From IMG/VR virus record IMGVR_UViG_3300022918_000011, positions 18,689 through 82,688 of that record: a stretch of 64,000 nt of DNA; one strand, given 5' to 3'. The translations under genes were made by a program, and so were the position numbers. This document shows, piece after piece, positions 50,001 to 57,308 of the stretch (position 1 is the first letter of the stretch; each line of letters opens with the position of its first letter). The notes under the pieces are model-generated. The model made no database searches. It saw only the letters and a program-made list of their open reading frames with translations, and was not told the origin of the DNA. This DNA is from a virus.

Positions 50001-52326
50001 AGAGGCGTTTGCCCTCGCTAACCCCAGCTGTGTTCAGCGCTGTGTTCAGATCCTTGACGATGTCTACCAGGCCACGCGTGCTGCCGTCGGCGTTCTGGGT
50101 AGCAATCGAGTATTCGTCCAGTACCGCCGCACCCTTTTTGGTTGGGTTCAGCAGGCTGGTGAAAAGTTTACGCAGCGCGGTACCGGCGCGCGAACCCTTG
50201 ATACCCGCGTTGGACAGGGTCTCAATGGCAGCGGTGGTTTCCTCAAGCGAGATCCCGGCAGCATGCGCCGCTGGGCCTGCGTAGGTCAGGGCGTTGGCCA
50301 GCTCCAGCACGTTGGTGTTGGAGTCGACGGCAGCCGTGGCCATGATGTCAACGATGTTGGTGAGGTCCGTGGCAGTTTTGCCAAAGGTCATCATCACGTT
50401 GGTGGCCATGTCCGCAGACTGCGACATGCTGACGTTGCCGATCTGTGCCAGATCCAGAGCAGGGCGCAGAGCGAGGATCGCTTCGCTCGAAGACAGCCCT
50501 GCTTGGCCAAGGTCAATCAGGCCCTTCGCAACTTCGGATGCGGTGAAGACGGTGGTCTGGCCGAGGGCGCGGACCTGGGTCTCCATCGCGTCGATGCTGC
50601 CAGACATCCACCACGGGTTGTTCGAGTTCATCACCGCGTTGGCCTGGGCCATCGAAGCGGTGAAGTCTGCACCCAGCGACACGGTGGACCGCATCGCGTT
50701 GAAAAGGGCGTAGGTGGACGAGGCGGCGACGATAGTGCCGCTGGTGTACATGCCGATGTTGGCGTTCAGGCCGGACAGGGCAGCGCGCAGCGAGGCAGCT
50801 GATTGGCTTCCTACGTTCATCGCGGCGCTGTGGCGTTCGTGAGCACCGGTCAGCCCCAGAAGTTGGGCCGTGCTCATCGTGGAGAGTTTGTTCAGCTGCT
50901 CTTGAGCAGTGATCTGTGCCCGGACCTGCGCCAGGTTCCGGCCGTAGGCAGAACTCAGGCCATCACGTTGGGCTACCAGCTTGGCCAAGGTCGCTTGTTC
51001 GCGCTCTTGGACGGTGTTCAGTTCTTTCTGTGCGGCGGAAAGCCCGTGTACAGCGCGGGCTGCTTCGATCAGTTTGGCGTTGCGCTGGGTGGTGTCGGCT
51101 GTGATCTTCTCAGCCAGCGCAATCTGCTTGGCATCAGCTTCGGTCAGCGCGTTCTGTGCCCGGGCAGCGGCCAGCGTTGCGGTGTTCTTCGCGTTCATCG
51201 TCGCGGAGCGAGCTTCGTCCTGAGCCTGGATGCGCGCTTGCACCATCGACAGCTGCTGGATCGAAGCGGTGTAGCGTTCCTCGGCAGCGATCGCTGCGGT
51301 GCGCGCCTTGACCTGCTCGTTCAGACGGACGATCGATTCCTGCTGGCCGCCGTTGAGCGATGCCAGGCTGGCGCGCATCGAGTCCATCTGCGCAATCTGG
51401 CGGGCAAGCAGTGTTACTTCCTGCGTGCGCGCCTGATTCTGCGTCTTCAGGATAGCGATCTGTTCAGCGGTGCCGCCGTTCAGCGACGCCTGGGCACGCT
51501 GAAGTTCCGAGAGCTGGTTGATCTCGCGGCTGCGGAATGTGGCCGCTTGTGTCAGCCCGTTGTTCATCTGCTGCTGGGCAGCGATCTGCTGCTGGATGCC
51601 GCCGTTCAGGGACTCGTAGGCACGGCGCAGCTCACCCAGTTTGGCGGTGAGCTTGATGTCTTCCTGTTGTTCGCGAGCAAGCACCGCGATGCGGGCCTGC
51701 TGTTCCGAGTTGGCGCGGCCGGTAGAGGTGGCCAGCAGGTCCAACTGGTTTTGCAATTCTTTGGCGTTCTGGATCTGCTTGGTGTTGGAGGCAGCCATCC
51801 GGGACTCGGACGCCATACGTTCCTTCAGCTGTACAGCCAGCTTGCCTTCGGTAGTGCTCAGCGCCTCGATGGACGCCTTCATCAACACGTTGTTCGCGGT
51901 CAGCTGGGCCTGCAGCGTGGCCTGGCGTTCCATCGACTTGACGTAGATGTTGTTTTGCGCAGTGTTGATGAGGACCTTCTGGACCTCCATCAACTCGCCT
52001 TTATAGGCAGCCGCAGCCAGGTTGGCCTTGACGTTGGCCTGGGCTACGGACTCGAAAGTTTTGGATGCGGACTGGCGGATCTTGACGAAGGCAGCGTCAA
52101 TCCCCTCGGCCGACTTCTTGGTGTCGGAGTTGAGGGCGGTGAACTGGGTCTGGAGCTTGCCGTAGTACGAGTTCATGTCCGAGAGCAACCGCTGCGCGGC
52201 TGTCCCGGACTTGCCCATCGTGGTGTTCAGACTGTCGAGGTGCTTACCAAGATTGGTCGACCCTAACTGGAACGCTGCCAGTTGACGCAGCGCCTCTTGA
52301 AAGTCGATCTCAAACTTAGCCGCCAT
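44023..52326 (-). CDS. tape measure protein (2767 aa) with TP901-type core and C-terminal DUF4214-like repeats
   Basis: An extremely long protein that sets tail length and is released during DNA entry. Residues about 1-530 are coiled coil with repeated LNGG-Q-Q units. About 575-735 is the TP901-type core (GLIDLGQAGLSSSEAILALR, ETLSNAGIKGSRAGTALRKL). A Gly/Ala-rich, membrane-like region lies at about 1880-1975. Near 2560-2645 are two copies of a DUF4214-like unit (VYQAVLGRDADAAGQAAW and AYQASLGRGADAAGLAFW). At about 0.15 nm per residue it predicts a tail near 400 nm. The ATG at 52326 is preferred over a TTG two codons upstream. Long open frames on the + strand opposite it are shadows. Confidence 0.92.
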   Translation of the reverse strand: MAAKFEIDFQEALRQLAAFQLGSTNLGKHLDSLNTTMGKSGTAAQRLLSDMNSYYGKLQTQFTALNSDTKKSAEGIDAAFVKIRQSASKTFESVAQANVKANLAAAAYKGELMEVQKVLINTAQNNIYVKSMERQATLQAQLTANNVLMKASIEALSTTEGKLAVQLKERMASESRMAASNTKQIQNAKELQNQLDLLATSTGRANSEQQARIAVLAREQQEDIKLTAKLGELRRAYESLNGGIQQQIAAQQQMNNGLTQAATFRSREINQLSELQRAQASLNGGTAEQIAILKTQNQARTQEVTLLARQIAQMDSMRASLASLNGGQQESIVRLNEQVKARTAAIAAEERYTASIQQLSMVQARIQAQDEARSATMNAKNTATLAAARAQNALTEADAKQIALAEKITADTTQRNAKLIEAARAVHGLSAAQKELNTVQEREQATLAKLVAQRDGLSSAYGRNLAQVRAQITAQEQLNKLSTMSTAQLLGLTGAHERHSAAMNVGSQSAASLRAALSGLNANIGMYTSGTIVAASSTYALFNAMRSTVSLGADFTASMAQANAVMNSNNPWWMSGSIDAMETQVRALGQTTVFTASEVAKGLIDLGQAGLSSSEAILALRPALDLAQIGNVSMSQSADMATNVMMTFGKTATDLTNIVDIMATAAVDSNTNVLELANALTYAGPAAHAAGISLEETTAAIETLSNAGIKGSRAGTALRKLFTSLLNPTKKGAAVLDEYSIATQNADGSTRGLVDIVKDLNTALNTAGVSEGKRLSDIQNLVGLYATSPVAALVANASNLEAALFTLEHNVAGAAERMRNKMSDTLQVDWKTTMSAYEELQLQVYDKFEATLRLTSAKITKTLLDLTQPVKVLLNTDASAVDTQGLVDLANTNKPGSYKTSTNASGQVEALNAMTGQKVGADELVASMDQLSQSSLTVVTQLDVLIEKFKTFGEAAMYIIGGLVASKGLGALRTGFTNLSTDIGKLTPRLAELGARANVTAKAMGATAVITSQSNVAMSGAYGAAALASRGFAGMTTAASVAARAINGLAIAGSFLMGALGWVAAIGSIGYAIYNAFSKDNDAAIVAQAESINRLKVEYANLVGELDRFGKAKEKTALQEQIKYEKELTGTLEARIKTLQDTAEIYKSSGLDVPKVVEVELTINKKKLADTQKQIAAFQEQIDGIGSTAKEMMNAADAASVSGKDLAAQELRTENARKDAMSDWSESHDAKQSAYIAERLVLEAMVEQIKEQAKALNAVAQNAIQIEATFNGIMSAARQAGDAVFVKEGTAAEQYDKALNDVTASLAKLEQMKNNKSGADLVEREGKVLVAAEVARSKALVKMNETSAKLEEAQRALAVAGQPPKDKISDLTNNVTRLQEELNAVNAQREAGTLSNGRAQEKELDITNRLTAAKQAQYTAQKSIDTAARSAAKSAAKKTPEQTMVEQLDAYIGKQQNSTTASLASAAAYKAGSDAVQQFAIDQEVANEILKFTSKGLDVSAESQRQLTKAVVDANNAKQMEDVEKALFSIRKETEENKDQTLAVYAGEAALKAFNVQKQINQVLAGKSAEVIAAETAQVTAQANARQLAADALAKAQRGMALVDEYDKAIPLAREYTKDVEALNAAIASGAITAEKGAFYLAKLGQTYDENQSALTAWGQLTDKAIERVDASFADAWKNIDGGFDSFASSLKDGFKQLLAELAHEAITKPIVISFANSVLGTNKSGGFGEVWSKITGGDGVTGGITGGSSGAGGLLSNLFSGEKTPVAGTGPTTAQTAEQLLSGAKQLYSVSTSGFGKAVTSGFNTGEGFFGGVKGAFSNGSDYVSSLFKSGTASTGTNAASSAAGSWLGGSANSASGGAGVMLDNAGNVVYTSTASNVGAGAAGSTWGGAATGGGAIIGGIGGAIQGYQENGVKGAVVSGALAYGGGVAGTVLGTAAAAALSGTAMGAALGSILPGIGTIIGAALGAAFGSKIFAGAWETKGSGLQMGVVDGELDAKNFEYQKKKGGMFGSNKKRTNYYELEEAQATQLDDAFQATGDTVTDLYTKLGFKVNDNIIQGLNFAAVQIDTRDLTDEQITEAINKYFASIADSIVLAMNANLDTKGELDGYDFVELTAFVQNLISVDALLTNLNVGLYKMDIAGGHLAESLTAAAGGIDTLATQLNDYYNNFFTDQEKAADTLLAVNKEFKELGYTLPTTRAGFRNLVESMDITTEKGQEGFLALTKHATDAASAYTIMEQAANQAQENQAAYYEAFYSDGEKTADTLALVAAQFAVIGVALPNSRDGFRKMVEGIDRSTVSGKALYEAMMAMSSAADGVYDILDSAKDGAVAKAQAAQAAVGRAVEAQRNSVTEAYTAMTTSVNDMVDTIGTSISDLTSVSNSLANALKTLRNSMDVTGRVTYGQAQDVLQSALKTSRSGGSLADFKGLEDALDAVAANTTDTYSSLVDFLFAQGTTANVVEELSLTNGAQLTTAEKTLQSLKDQLKAAEDTYDLQMKAFDAQIDYAQAQMDALNGVDTTVLTVKDAVDRMNQAVVAAILASSNSAAANTSLNNATLVNSVYQAVLGRDADAAGQAAWTDALNNGLAYDKLPGAIAGSASGNGGTDGSAGSNYLNSSVEAAYQASLGRGADAAGLAFWTGQIASGAMSAAQVAAAIAGSVEAGGKKYATGGAFMGSGVVRTPTHFDESLMAESGPEAIMPLTNIGGVLGVRASISGGGSGSGRVDTMEGDIAEIKQALKSIAKWTSRTATNTDTLPRWDQTGIPEESL

Positions 52327-52350
52327 GGTCAAGGTCTCGTAGGTTAATGC

Positions 52351-52692
52351 TTATTTCCGGGGACCCCGGCGAGCAGGTTTTTTGCGAGCTTCCTCTTCCG
52401 CTTTTCTTTGCTTGACGGCTAGTTCGTGCTGATCAAAAAGTACAGCGTTGTCCGTAGCTTCCATGCACCGGAAGAATAGTGGCTCCAATGATCTATCTAA
52501 TCTGATCACATTGCCACAATAAAGTGTGAGTTCTTGATATGTAAGCGGTTGGATCCCGCCCATCTCTGCGTAATGCCGTCTTCTGTGGAGCCGGAAATAG
52601 GCGGTGATGAGCCATCCGAAAACAGCGGGTGGTTCCTCAAACCCTTCAAGCTCGGGGTGGGTCTTCCCAAACCGAGCTTGAAGTTGCTTCAT
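52351..52692 (-). CDS. tail assembly chaperone, gpT-like part
   Basis: A 113-residue protein from the ATG at 52692, in the gpT position before the tape measure. VFGWLITAYFRLHRRRHYAE, then GGIQPLTYQELTLYCG, resemble gpT-type domains. The frame is open upstream to 52749, over the end of the gpG-like gene, so it is probably made as a gpG-gpT fusion by a -1 shift near AAAA at 52743-52740. The fused form would read EIVK then TYCRLLIKHG. Separate translation from 52692 is possible, but its ribosome site is poor. Confidence 0.7.
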   Translation of the reverse strand: MKQLQARFGKTHPELEGFEEPPAVFGWLITAYFRLHRRRHYAEMGGIQPLTYQELTLYCGNVIRLDRSLEPLFFRCMEATDNAVLFDQHELAVKQRKAEEEARKKPARRGPRK

Positions 52693-52721
52693 CGCCTTGA
52701 GACCTTTGGCCCCATGTTTGA

Positions 52722-53147
52722 TCAGGAGACGGCAGTAGGTTTTACGATTTCAGCTACCTGAGCTTCGGTCTTTTCTTTGTAGTTCTCGCGGTTCATCGAA
52801 ACGTTCTGGATGAACTGTTTCAGATCCTTGAAGCGCGGGTCAGCCAGGTACTTCTCGCCGATCTTCGGCGTGTACTTGAGTTCCTTGCCGGCGGCGGTCA
52901 TGTCGGACCAGTCCAGCAGGACGTGCTGGGTCAGTACCTTCAGCTGGATCTCGTCGCTCTTGGCATCGGAAGCTTCGGTGCCGGCCTGCAGAATTTCGAG
53001 GTTCGCCATGGCGAGTTCGTTCTGGAGGGTCTGGGCTTTGTCGTTGTTCGAACGAGCAACGAGGAATTTTGCGCCGGAATACGAAACCCAGGTGCCTTTC
53101 TCAGCTTTAACCGGGTCGATGGCGAGAGATTCAATATCAAGAGACAT
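52722..53147 (-). CDS. tail assembly chaperone, gpG-like
   Basis: A 141-residue protein (MSLDIESLAIDPVKAEKGTW) between the tail tube and tape measure genes, the position of gpG. It should coat the tape measure during tail assembly. The ATG at 53147 has AAAGGA 8 bases upstream; the open frame continues upstream to 53261, over a terminator, so that start is rejected. Confidence 0.75.
   Translation of the reverse strand: MSLDIESLAIDPVKAEKGTWVSYSGAKFLVARSNNDKAQTLQNELAMANLEILQAGTEASDAKSDEIQLKVLTQHVLLDWSDMTAAGKELKYTPKIGEKYLADPRFKDLKQFIQNVSMNRENYKEKTEAQVAEIVKPTAVS
52740..52743 (-). promoter_or_regulatory. candidate -1 frameshift site in the tail chaperone genes
   Basis: On the - strand the gpG-like frame reads GTA AAA CCT; the four A bases let a Lys tRNA slip back by one into the gpT-like frame. 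The gpT frame has a stop at 52752-52750 and the gpG frame ends at 52722, so any shift must fall in this short window. The site is weaker than a classic slippery heptamer. Confidence 0.5.
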
Positions 53148-53221
53148 GGTGTAATCCTTTGCGGAAGGGGATTTGTCAGCAACTGCTGGCGAAGCGGAGT
53201 ATGCCATGCAGTTACACAAAG

Positions 53222-53249
53222 AAAAAGGCCCGACATCTCTGTCGGGCCT
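53222..53249 (-). terminator. Rho-independent terminator after the tail tube gene
   Basis: A 10-bp stem AGGCCCGACA (read on - strand) with a GAGA loop and a run of T. It follows the tail tube gene by about 30 bases and would make that abundant protein's mRNA end here while letting some transcripts pass to the chaperones. Confidence 0.85.
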
Positions 53250-53279
53250 CTCCCTTCCCACCGCTCTGTTACATCACGC

Positions 53280-54320
53280 TTACGGCGTGGTTTTTTCTAC
53301 GTAGACGATTGCGATTGCGCAGGTCACGTTCTCACCGCCGATTACCGCGACGCCTTCTTCGGCAGCCATGGTGATCGAGCTCATGTAGTCCGCGTTCTCG
53401 CCTTGGGCGTTAGCCGTCGGAGCCTGAGCCATCAGGTTTGGCAGGTAGATAGTGAAGGTGCCTTCACGGGTGTCGATGACCAACGAAGCCTTCACACGCT
53501 TGTTGTTCATGTGAACGTCGAGGATGGTCTGGTCGTAGAAGTACATGTCGCCGGACAGCTGCACAGCAACCTTGCCCATGCCGATACCGGAGGCGAACAC
53601 TGCGCCCAGGCCGTTCTGCTCACGCGCGTTGTTCTGCACCTGGATCTGGGCGCTGGCGAAGGTCACTTCCAGCGGCAGGCCAGTGTCGTCGGTGACGATC
53701 AGGCTTTGCAGGTTGTTCGAGCTGTCAGCGATCTCGTAAGCAGGTGGCTCAACCTTGCTGGTGGCCACGCTGCCGCCCAGCTTGTTGGCACCGACCACGC
53801 CTTCAGCGGTGTCAGCGAACACACCGATGAAGTTGGCAGCCAAGGTGATCAGAGCAGCGTCGCCCAGATCGATGGTGCCGTCGTTCATGATGCAGCCGTA
53901 GTAGCGCTCGTGATACTGCTTGGCGGTGATAGCGCCGTCCGGGCGGATGGTCTTCTCGACGAACATGTACTTCTTGATGTCGCCGTCAGCCAGGTACTGG
54001 CCCGCGTCAGCATCGTCGGTATCGACCGGCTTCCAGTTGTTCATCAGCATCAGTTCGAGGAAGTCGAGGGTGAAGTCGACGGCGCCGAACTCGATGGTCG
54101 CTGCGCCGGCTGCCGAACCACGGGTGTTCTTCGAGCCGGAGGTGCGGCGGGTGCCGCGAATGGCGGTGGACAGCACGCCTTCCTTGGACATACTGAAACC
54201 TTCCGTGGTGAACGGAAGATATTCAAGCGCCAGGGGGGTGGCCAGCTCACTTGCCTTGGATGCGTCGCTCAGGGCATACGCCAGAGAGACAGCTGATGTA
54301 TCCGAGAACGAACGAATCAT
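53280..54320 (-). CDS. major tail tube protein
   Basis: A 346-residue protein (MIRSFSDTSAVSLAYALSDA) with mixed beta content and a C-terminal immunoglobulin-like stretch (MAAEEGVAVIGGENVTCAI). Its place before the chaperones and tape measure, and the strong terminator behind it, fit the tail tube subunit. No direct motif proves this. ATGA overlap with the upstream gene. Confidence 0.75.
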   Translation of the reverse strand: MIRSFSDTSAVSLAYALSDASKASELATPLALEYLPFTTEGFSMSKEGVLSTAIRGTRRTSGSKNTRGSAAGAATIEFGAVDFTLDFLELMLMNNWKPVDTDDADAGQYLADGDIKKYMFVEKTIRPDGAITAKQYHERYYGCIMNDGTIDLGDAALITLAANFIGVFADTAEGVVGANKLGGSVATSKVEPPAYEIADSSNNLQSLIVTDDTGLPLEVTFASAQIQVQNNAREQNGLGAVFASGIGMGKVAVQLSGDMYFYDQTILDVHMNNKRVKASLVIDTREGTFTIYLPNLMAQAPTANAQGENADYMSSITMAAEEGVAVIGGENVTCAIAIVYVEKTTP

Positions 54321-54769
54321 ATCGGTAATCCTTTGGGTTGTGTTTCAAAGTCGAAGCTTAACACGCCGCTATAAGCCATAAAGCCCATCACCCGCGCGGT
54401 ACTGAGTGGTAGCCAGGTTCGAAACCGGATGTCCTTCAGCGTCTTCTCCGCAAACCACGCAGATAATACTTCCAAACGCCGCTTTTGGGTTATATCCGAT
54501 TTCGAATTTTTGGTGTGCAGCGTGATCGTCAGCGAGCCCCACGCGCGGCCAGGCGAAACTCGGCTTGGGCCGGCGCGGCGAGTGGTGTCGATCTCTGCTT
54601 CGAACAGAACAAAGTCGAGGTTCTGGTCGAACATGGAATTCTGGACATGGCCGCTGGCATCGCGGCCTGAGTGGTACTCGAATCCGAACAGCAGATCAGC
54701 CGGGGCGTTCTCAAAGACGATGTCCTGGATGCGCGACAGCGACTCAACTGTGTCAATCAGCACTGTCAT
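54317..54769 (-). CDS. tail terminator-like protein (gpU position)
   Basis: A 150-residue protein (MTVLIDTVESLSRIQDIVFE) just upstream of the tail tube gene. Length and position match gpU-type tail terminators, which cap the tail at the head end. ATGA overlap with the upstream gene. Confidence 0.6.
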   Translation of the reverse strand: MTVLIDTVESLSRIQDIVFENAPADLLFGFEYHSGRDASGHVQNSMFDQNLDFVLFEAEIDTTRRAGPSRVSPGRAWGSLTITLHTKNSKSDITQKRRLEVLSAWFAEKTLKDIRFRTWLPLSTARVMGFMAYSGVLSFDFETQPKGLPI

Positions 54770-55287
54770 CTCAGCGGTACCTTCCGTGTGTTCTCAAGGG
54801 CGATCTGCTTCTCGGCTTCTTTGATGACTTCAGCCACCCCAACTTCGCCGGCGTGATCGATGCCAGCCCGCGCGCTGTACGCCTCGACTTCGCCGACGGC
54901 GTTGTAGAGGTAGAACCTGAACTCCGGTCGGCGGCCGGACACCAGCTGGTTGATGACCTCGTTCAGTTCCTTCTGCGACACGAACTTCACCGTGGCAGCT
55001 GCATTCTTTCCTTCGTCGTGGCGGTAGCCTACCGGCGCCATGGGCGCACGGTTCACGCCGCCGCGCAGATACGTCAGCCTGCCGAGCTTTCGTTGCCACG
55101 GGCGACTGCTGCGGCCGTCGGCACCGGCAATCAGCCAGTGAGCGGCAGCCTGCGAGGAGTCGTGCTTCGTGGCCTTGACGGCAGCCTCGATCCCGCGCAG
55201 CAGCGCAGTCCGGATCGCGCGCACGAACAGCTGACCAACATAGTTGCTCATCGCCTCGCACTCGGCACTGCCAGTTCGGTTGGCCAT
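54766..55287 (-). CDS. neck or tail completion protein (HK97 gp10-like position)
   Basis: A 173-residue basic protein (MANRTGSAECEAMSNYVGQL) with an N-terminal helix set. Order between head closure and tail terminator genes suggests gp10/gpZ-like function in joining head and tail. Motifs are not decisive. Confidence 0.6.
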   Translation of the reverse strand: MANRTGSAECEAMSNYVGQLFVRAIRTALLRGIEAAVKATKHDSSQAAAHWLIAGADGRSSRPWQRKLGRLTYLRGGVNRAPMAPVGYRHDEGKNAAATVKFVSQKELNEVINQLVSGRRPEFRFYLYNAVGEVEAYSARAGIDHAGEVGVAEVIKEAEKQIALENTRKVPLR

Positions 55288-56192
55288 CAGTTACACCTCA
55301 GAATCCACTGGCGTGTGCCAGCCTGGGTGCTGACGTGGCGGATGACCCGGCTGCGGCCGTTGTACACCAGGCTCATCACGTTCGGCAGCGGCTCGAACCC
55401 TATGTTCTTCTCCTCGAAGTACACGTCGATGTAGTCCTCGGCCTCGCTGCTCCACAGGGCAAAGCCCTCTTGGCGCACCATGACCCCGGTCACTTCATAC
55501 CGGCGCGGAGAGTCGATCCATTCCTTCAGCGTCCGGTCATAGACCGAGTTGCCCTGCACGTCCAGGTAGAAGTTGATGCGCGTGTCGCGCTCCTCATCCA
55601 CCCGGCCGCTGGTGAAGCCGCTGTCCACGAAGGCGTCTACCAAGCGGTACCGCTTGCCCTTGAGCTCCATGTAATCCCACGCCTTCAGCTCAAGCGTGAG
55701 CGGGGCATAGATCAGGAAGTTCTCGATCTTCAGGTCTTCTGAGTCGTTCTCGTCCGAGCTGTTGCGAAACTCGATGTCCGTGAAAGCCTTGGCCAACTGT
55801 GTGTCCACCAGCCAGCCTGGATCATCAGCTGGGCCGAGCGCCACCTTGCGGGTGTACGTGCCCAGACCCGATGCGCCACCTGGTACGTCGGTGGCCAGCT
55901 GCAGGATGGTCATGTTGACGTAGGCTTTGCCAGCACGGGCGTCCTGCCGGGTGCTGCCAATGATGTAGACGTCCTTGGTGTCCGGGTGCCGAATGGTCAG
56001 GCTATCCGGGAACACTGTCAGGTTGTCGGAGAACAGCATCCGGCGCCTGGTAGGCTTGTTGAAGTTGCTGAGGAACCTGTCCATCAAGTCGATGCGCGCG
56101 CGTAAAGCGTCCGGCACCCAGGTCTCTGTGACCGGGTCCCAGGCTTCGATAGGCTCGTTGGCCCAGTTCAGCGCGATGCGTTTGAGGAACAT
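55287..56192 (-). CDS. head closure or neck protein
   Basis: A 301-residue beta-rich protein (MFLKRIALNWANEPIEAWDP). It lies between the adaptor-like and neck genes. It is larger than standard head closure proteins (about 100 residues), so it may have extra domains. One-base overlaps on both sides. Confidence 0.55.
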   Translation of the reverse strand: MFLKRIALNWANEPIEAWDPVTETWVPDALRARIDLMDRFLSNFNKPTRRRMLFSDNLTVFPDSLTIRHPDTKDVYIIGSTRQDARAGKAYVNMTILQLATDVPGGASGLGTYTRKVALGPADDPGWLVDTQLAKAFTDIEFRNSSDENDSEDLKIENFLIYAPLTLELKAWDYMELKGKRYRLVDAFVDSGFTSGRVDEERDTRINFYLDVQGNSVYDRTLKEWIDSPRRYEVTGVMVRQEGFALWSSEAEDYIDVYFEEKNIGFEPLPNVMSLVYNGRSRVIRHVSTQAGTRQWILRCN

Positions 56193-56662
56193 TAGATGGC
56201 TGCTCTCGGCTCGGTGATTGGGTCACGCTCGGGGATCACCCGGGTCATGAGGCGGAACGGTGCCACTGCTACCGGCGTCAGGTCCAGATCATCGAGGATC
56301 AGGTTGATGTAGCCGTTGGCCTTGTTGAGCAGGGCAGGGGCCATCCAGAGGAAGCCGTCCTTGTCGGAACGCTGACCTTCGTTGGAGCCGTCAGCGATCT
56401 TCTTGAGAATGAATGTCTGCGCCGTCACCGCGAGGGTGGCAGCGCAGAAATACTTGGCGAACAGTTTGATCCGTCGGCCGTTCGGTGAGTCCAGCGGAAT
56501 CTGCGTCCACACCGGGTCAAGCGCTTTCAATGCCAGGTCCAAGGCCGCACCAAGATCATCCTCGATGCCGAAGCCGTCGATGATCTCATCGGGCAGGTCT
56601 GTTTCGCTGACCGTCAGGACAGCGCGGATCTGCGCGGTGGTGGTGAGGCCGAGGTAGTCCAT
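56192..56662 (-). CDS. head-tail adaptor-like protein
   Basis: A 156-residue mainly helical protein (MDYLGLTTTAQIRAVLTVSE). Helical content, length and position after the capsid gene fit the connector adaptor (gp6-like) family. This is by order rather than by motif. Confidence 0.6.
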   Translation of the reverse strand: MDYLGLTTTAQIRAVLTVSETDLPDEIIDGFGIEDDLGAALDLALKALDPVWTQIPLDSPNGRRIKLFAKYFCAATLAVTAQTFILKKIADGSNEGQRSDKDGFLWMAPALLNKANGYINLILDDLDLTPVAVAPFRLMTRVIPERDPITEPRAAI

Positions 56663-56664
56663 GG

Positions 56665-57243
56665 TCAGTCCTTCACTTCAACGAGGATCTTGGCGTTCAG
56701 CTGATTGCGCAGCCAGCCGTCATACTTCAGCTCGCTGGTATCGCCAGAACCGATCCACAGGCCGGTCGAATACTGGCGCTGAGCCTGGCTGCTGACGTTC
56801 TTGACCAGCACCAAGCTGCCCTTCTTGTGGCCTTCTTCCTTCGTCGCTTCAGACGCTTTCAGAGCCGCATCGGCTTTCAGGTCGTCTTCGGCCTTCAAGT
56901 CTGCCAGGCGTTTGATCTCAGCCTGTTCGGCCAGAGCGGCTTCTTCAGCTTCCTTCAGGGCAGCGTCGGAATTTTCTTCCGCGTCGCGCGACAGGGGTGC
57001 TTCCGGTGCCGGTTGAACAGGCAGTTCTTCGACTGGTCTTTCTTCAGCCAGGTTCTCGTCTGCATCAGGCGAGAGAGGGGCAGCTGCCGGAGCAGGCGCC
57101 GAATTATTGTCGCCAGTATTGATGGCGTTGCCTTCACCGTCGACTTCGACGGTCGGCTGTACAGCCAGCTCACCGGTAGGGGCTGGGATGGTGCTTGCTG
57201 CAGGTTCTGCCGTTCTGGCAGTAGTGCGTTTTTGGAGAGCCAT
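56665..57243 (-). CDS. virion-associated hypothetical protein with acidic Ala-rich linker
   Basis: A 192-residue protein. A low-complexity Ala/Pro/Glu/Asp stretch covers most of residues 10-120; a compact C-terminal domain follows (KGSLVLVKNVSSQAQRQYST). The ATG at 57243 has AGAGG upstream and is preferred over an in-frame ATG at 57273 inside a terminator. It could be a head fibre or connector-linked protein. Confidence 0.6.
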   Translation of the reverse strand: MALQKRTTARTAEPAASTIPAPTGELAVQPTVEVDGEGNAINTGDNNSAPAPAAAPLSPDADENLAEERPVEELPVQPAPEAPLSRDAEENSDAALKEAEEAALAEQAEIKRLADLKAEDDLKADAALKASEATKEEGHKKGSLVLVKNVSSQAQRQYSTGLWIGSGDTSELKYDGWLRNQLNAKILVEVKD

Positions 57244-57271
57244 GATAGAAACCTCTGAATCCGCGATGGAC

Positions 57272-57300
57272 AAAATCCGGCCCCTCTCGGGGCCGGATTT
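57272..57300 (-). terminator. Rho-independent terminator after the capsid gene
   Basis: A 12-bp stem (57273-57284 with 57289-57300) and a 4-base loop; on the - strand the 3' arm ends in ATTTTG. It lies 9 bases after the capsid stop, matching the need for abundant capsid mRNA. Confidence 0.85.
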
Positions 57301-57308
57301 CCTGCTGC

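Noticed and set aside
48643-52266. Long + strand open frames (719 and 487 codons) opposite the tape measure gene
   Set aside because: They mirror the third-position GC bias of the tape measure gene, lack ribosome sites and show low-complexity shadow composition.
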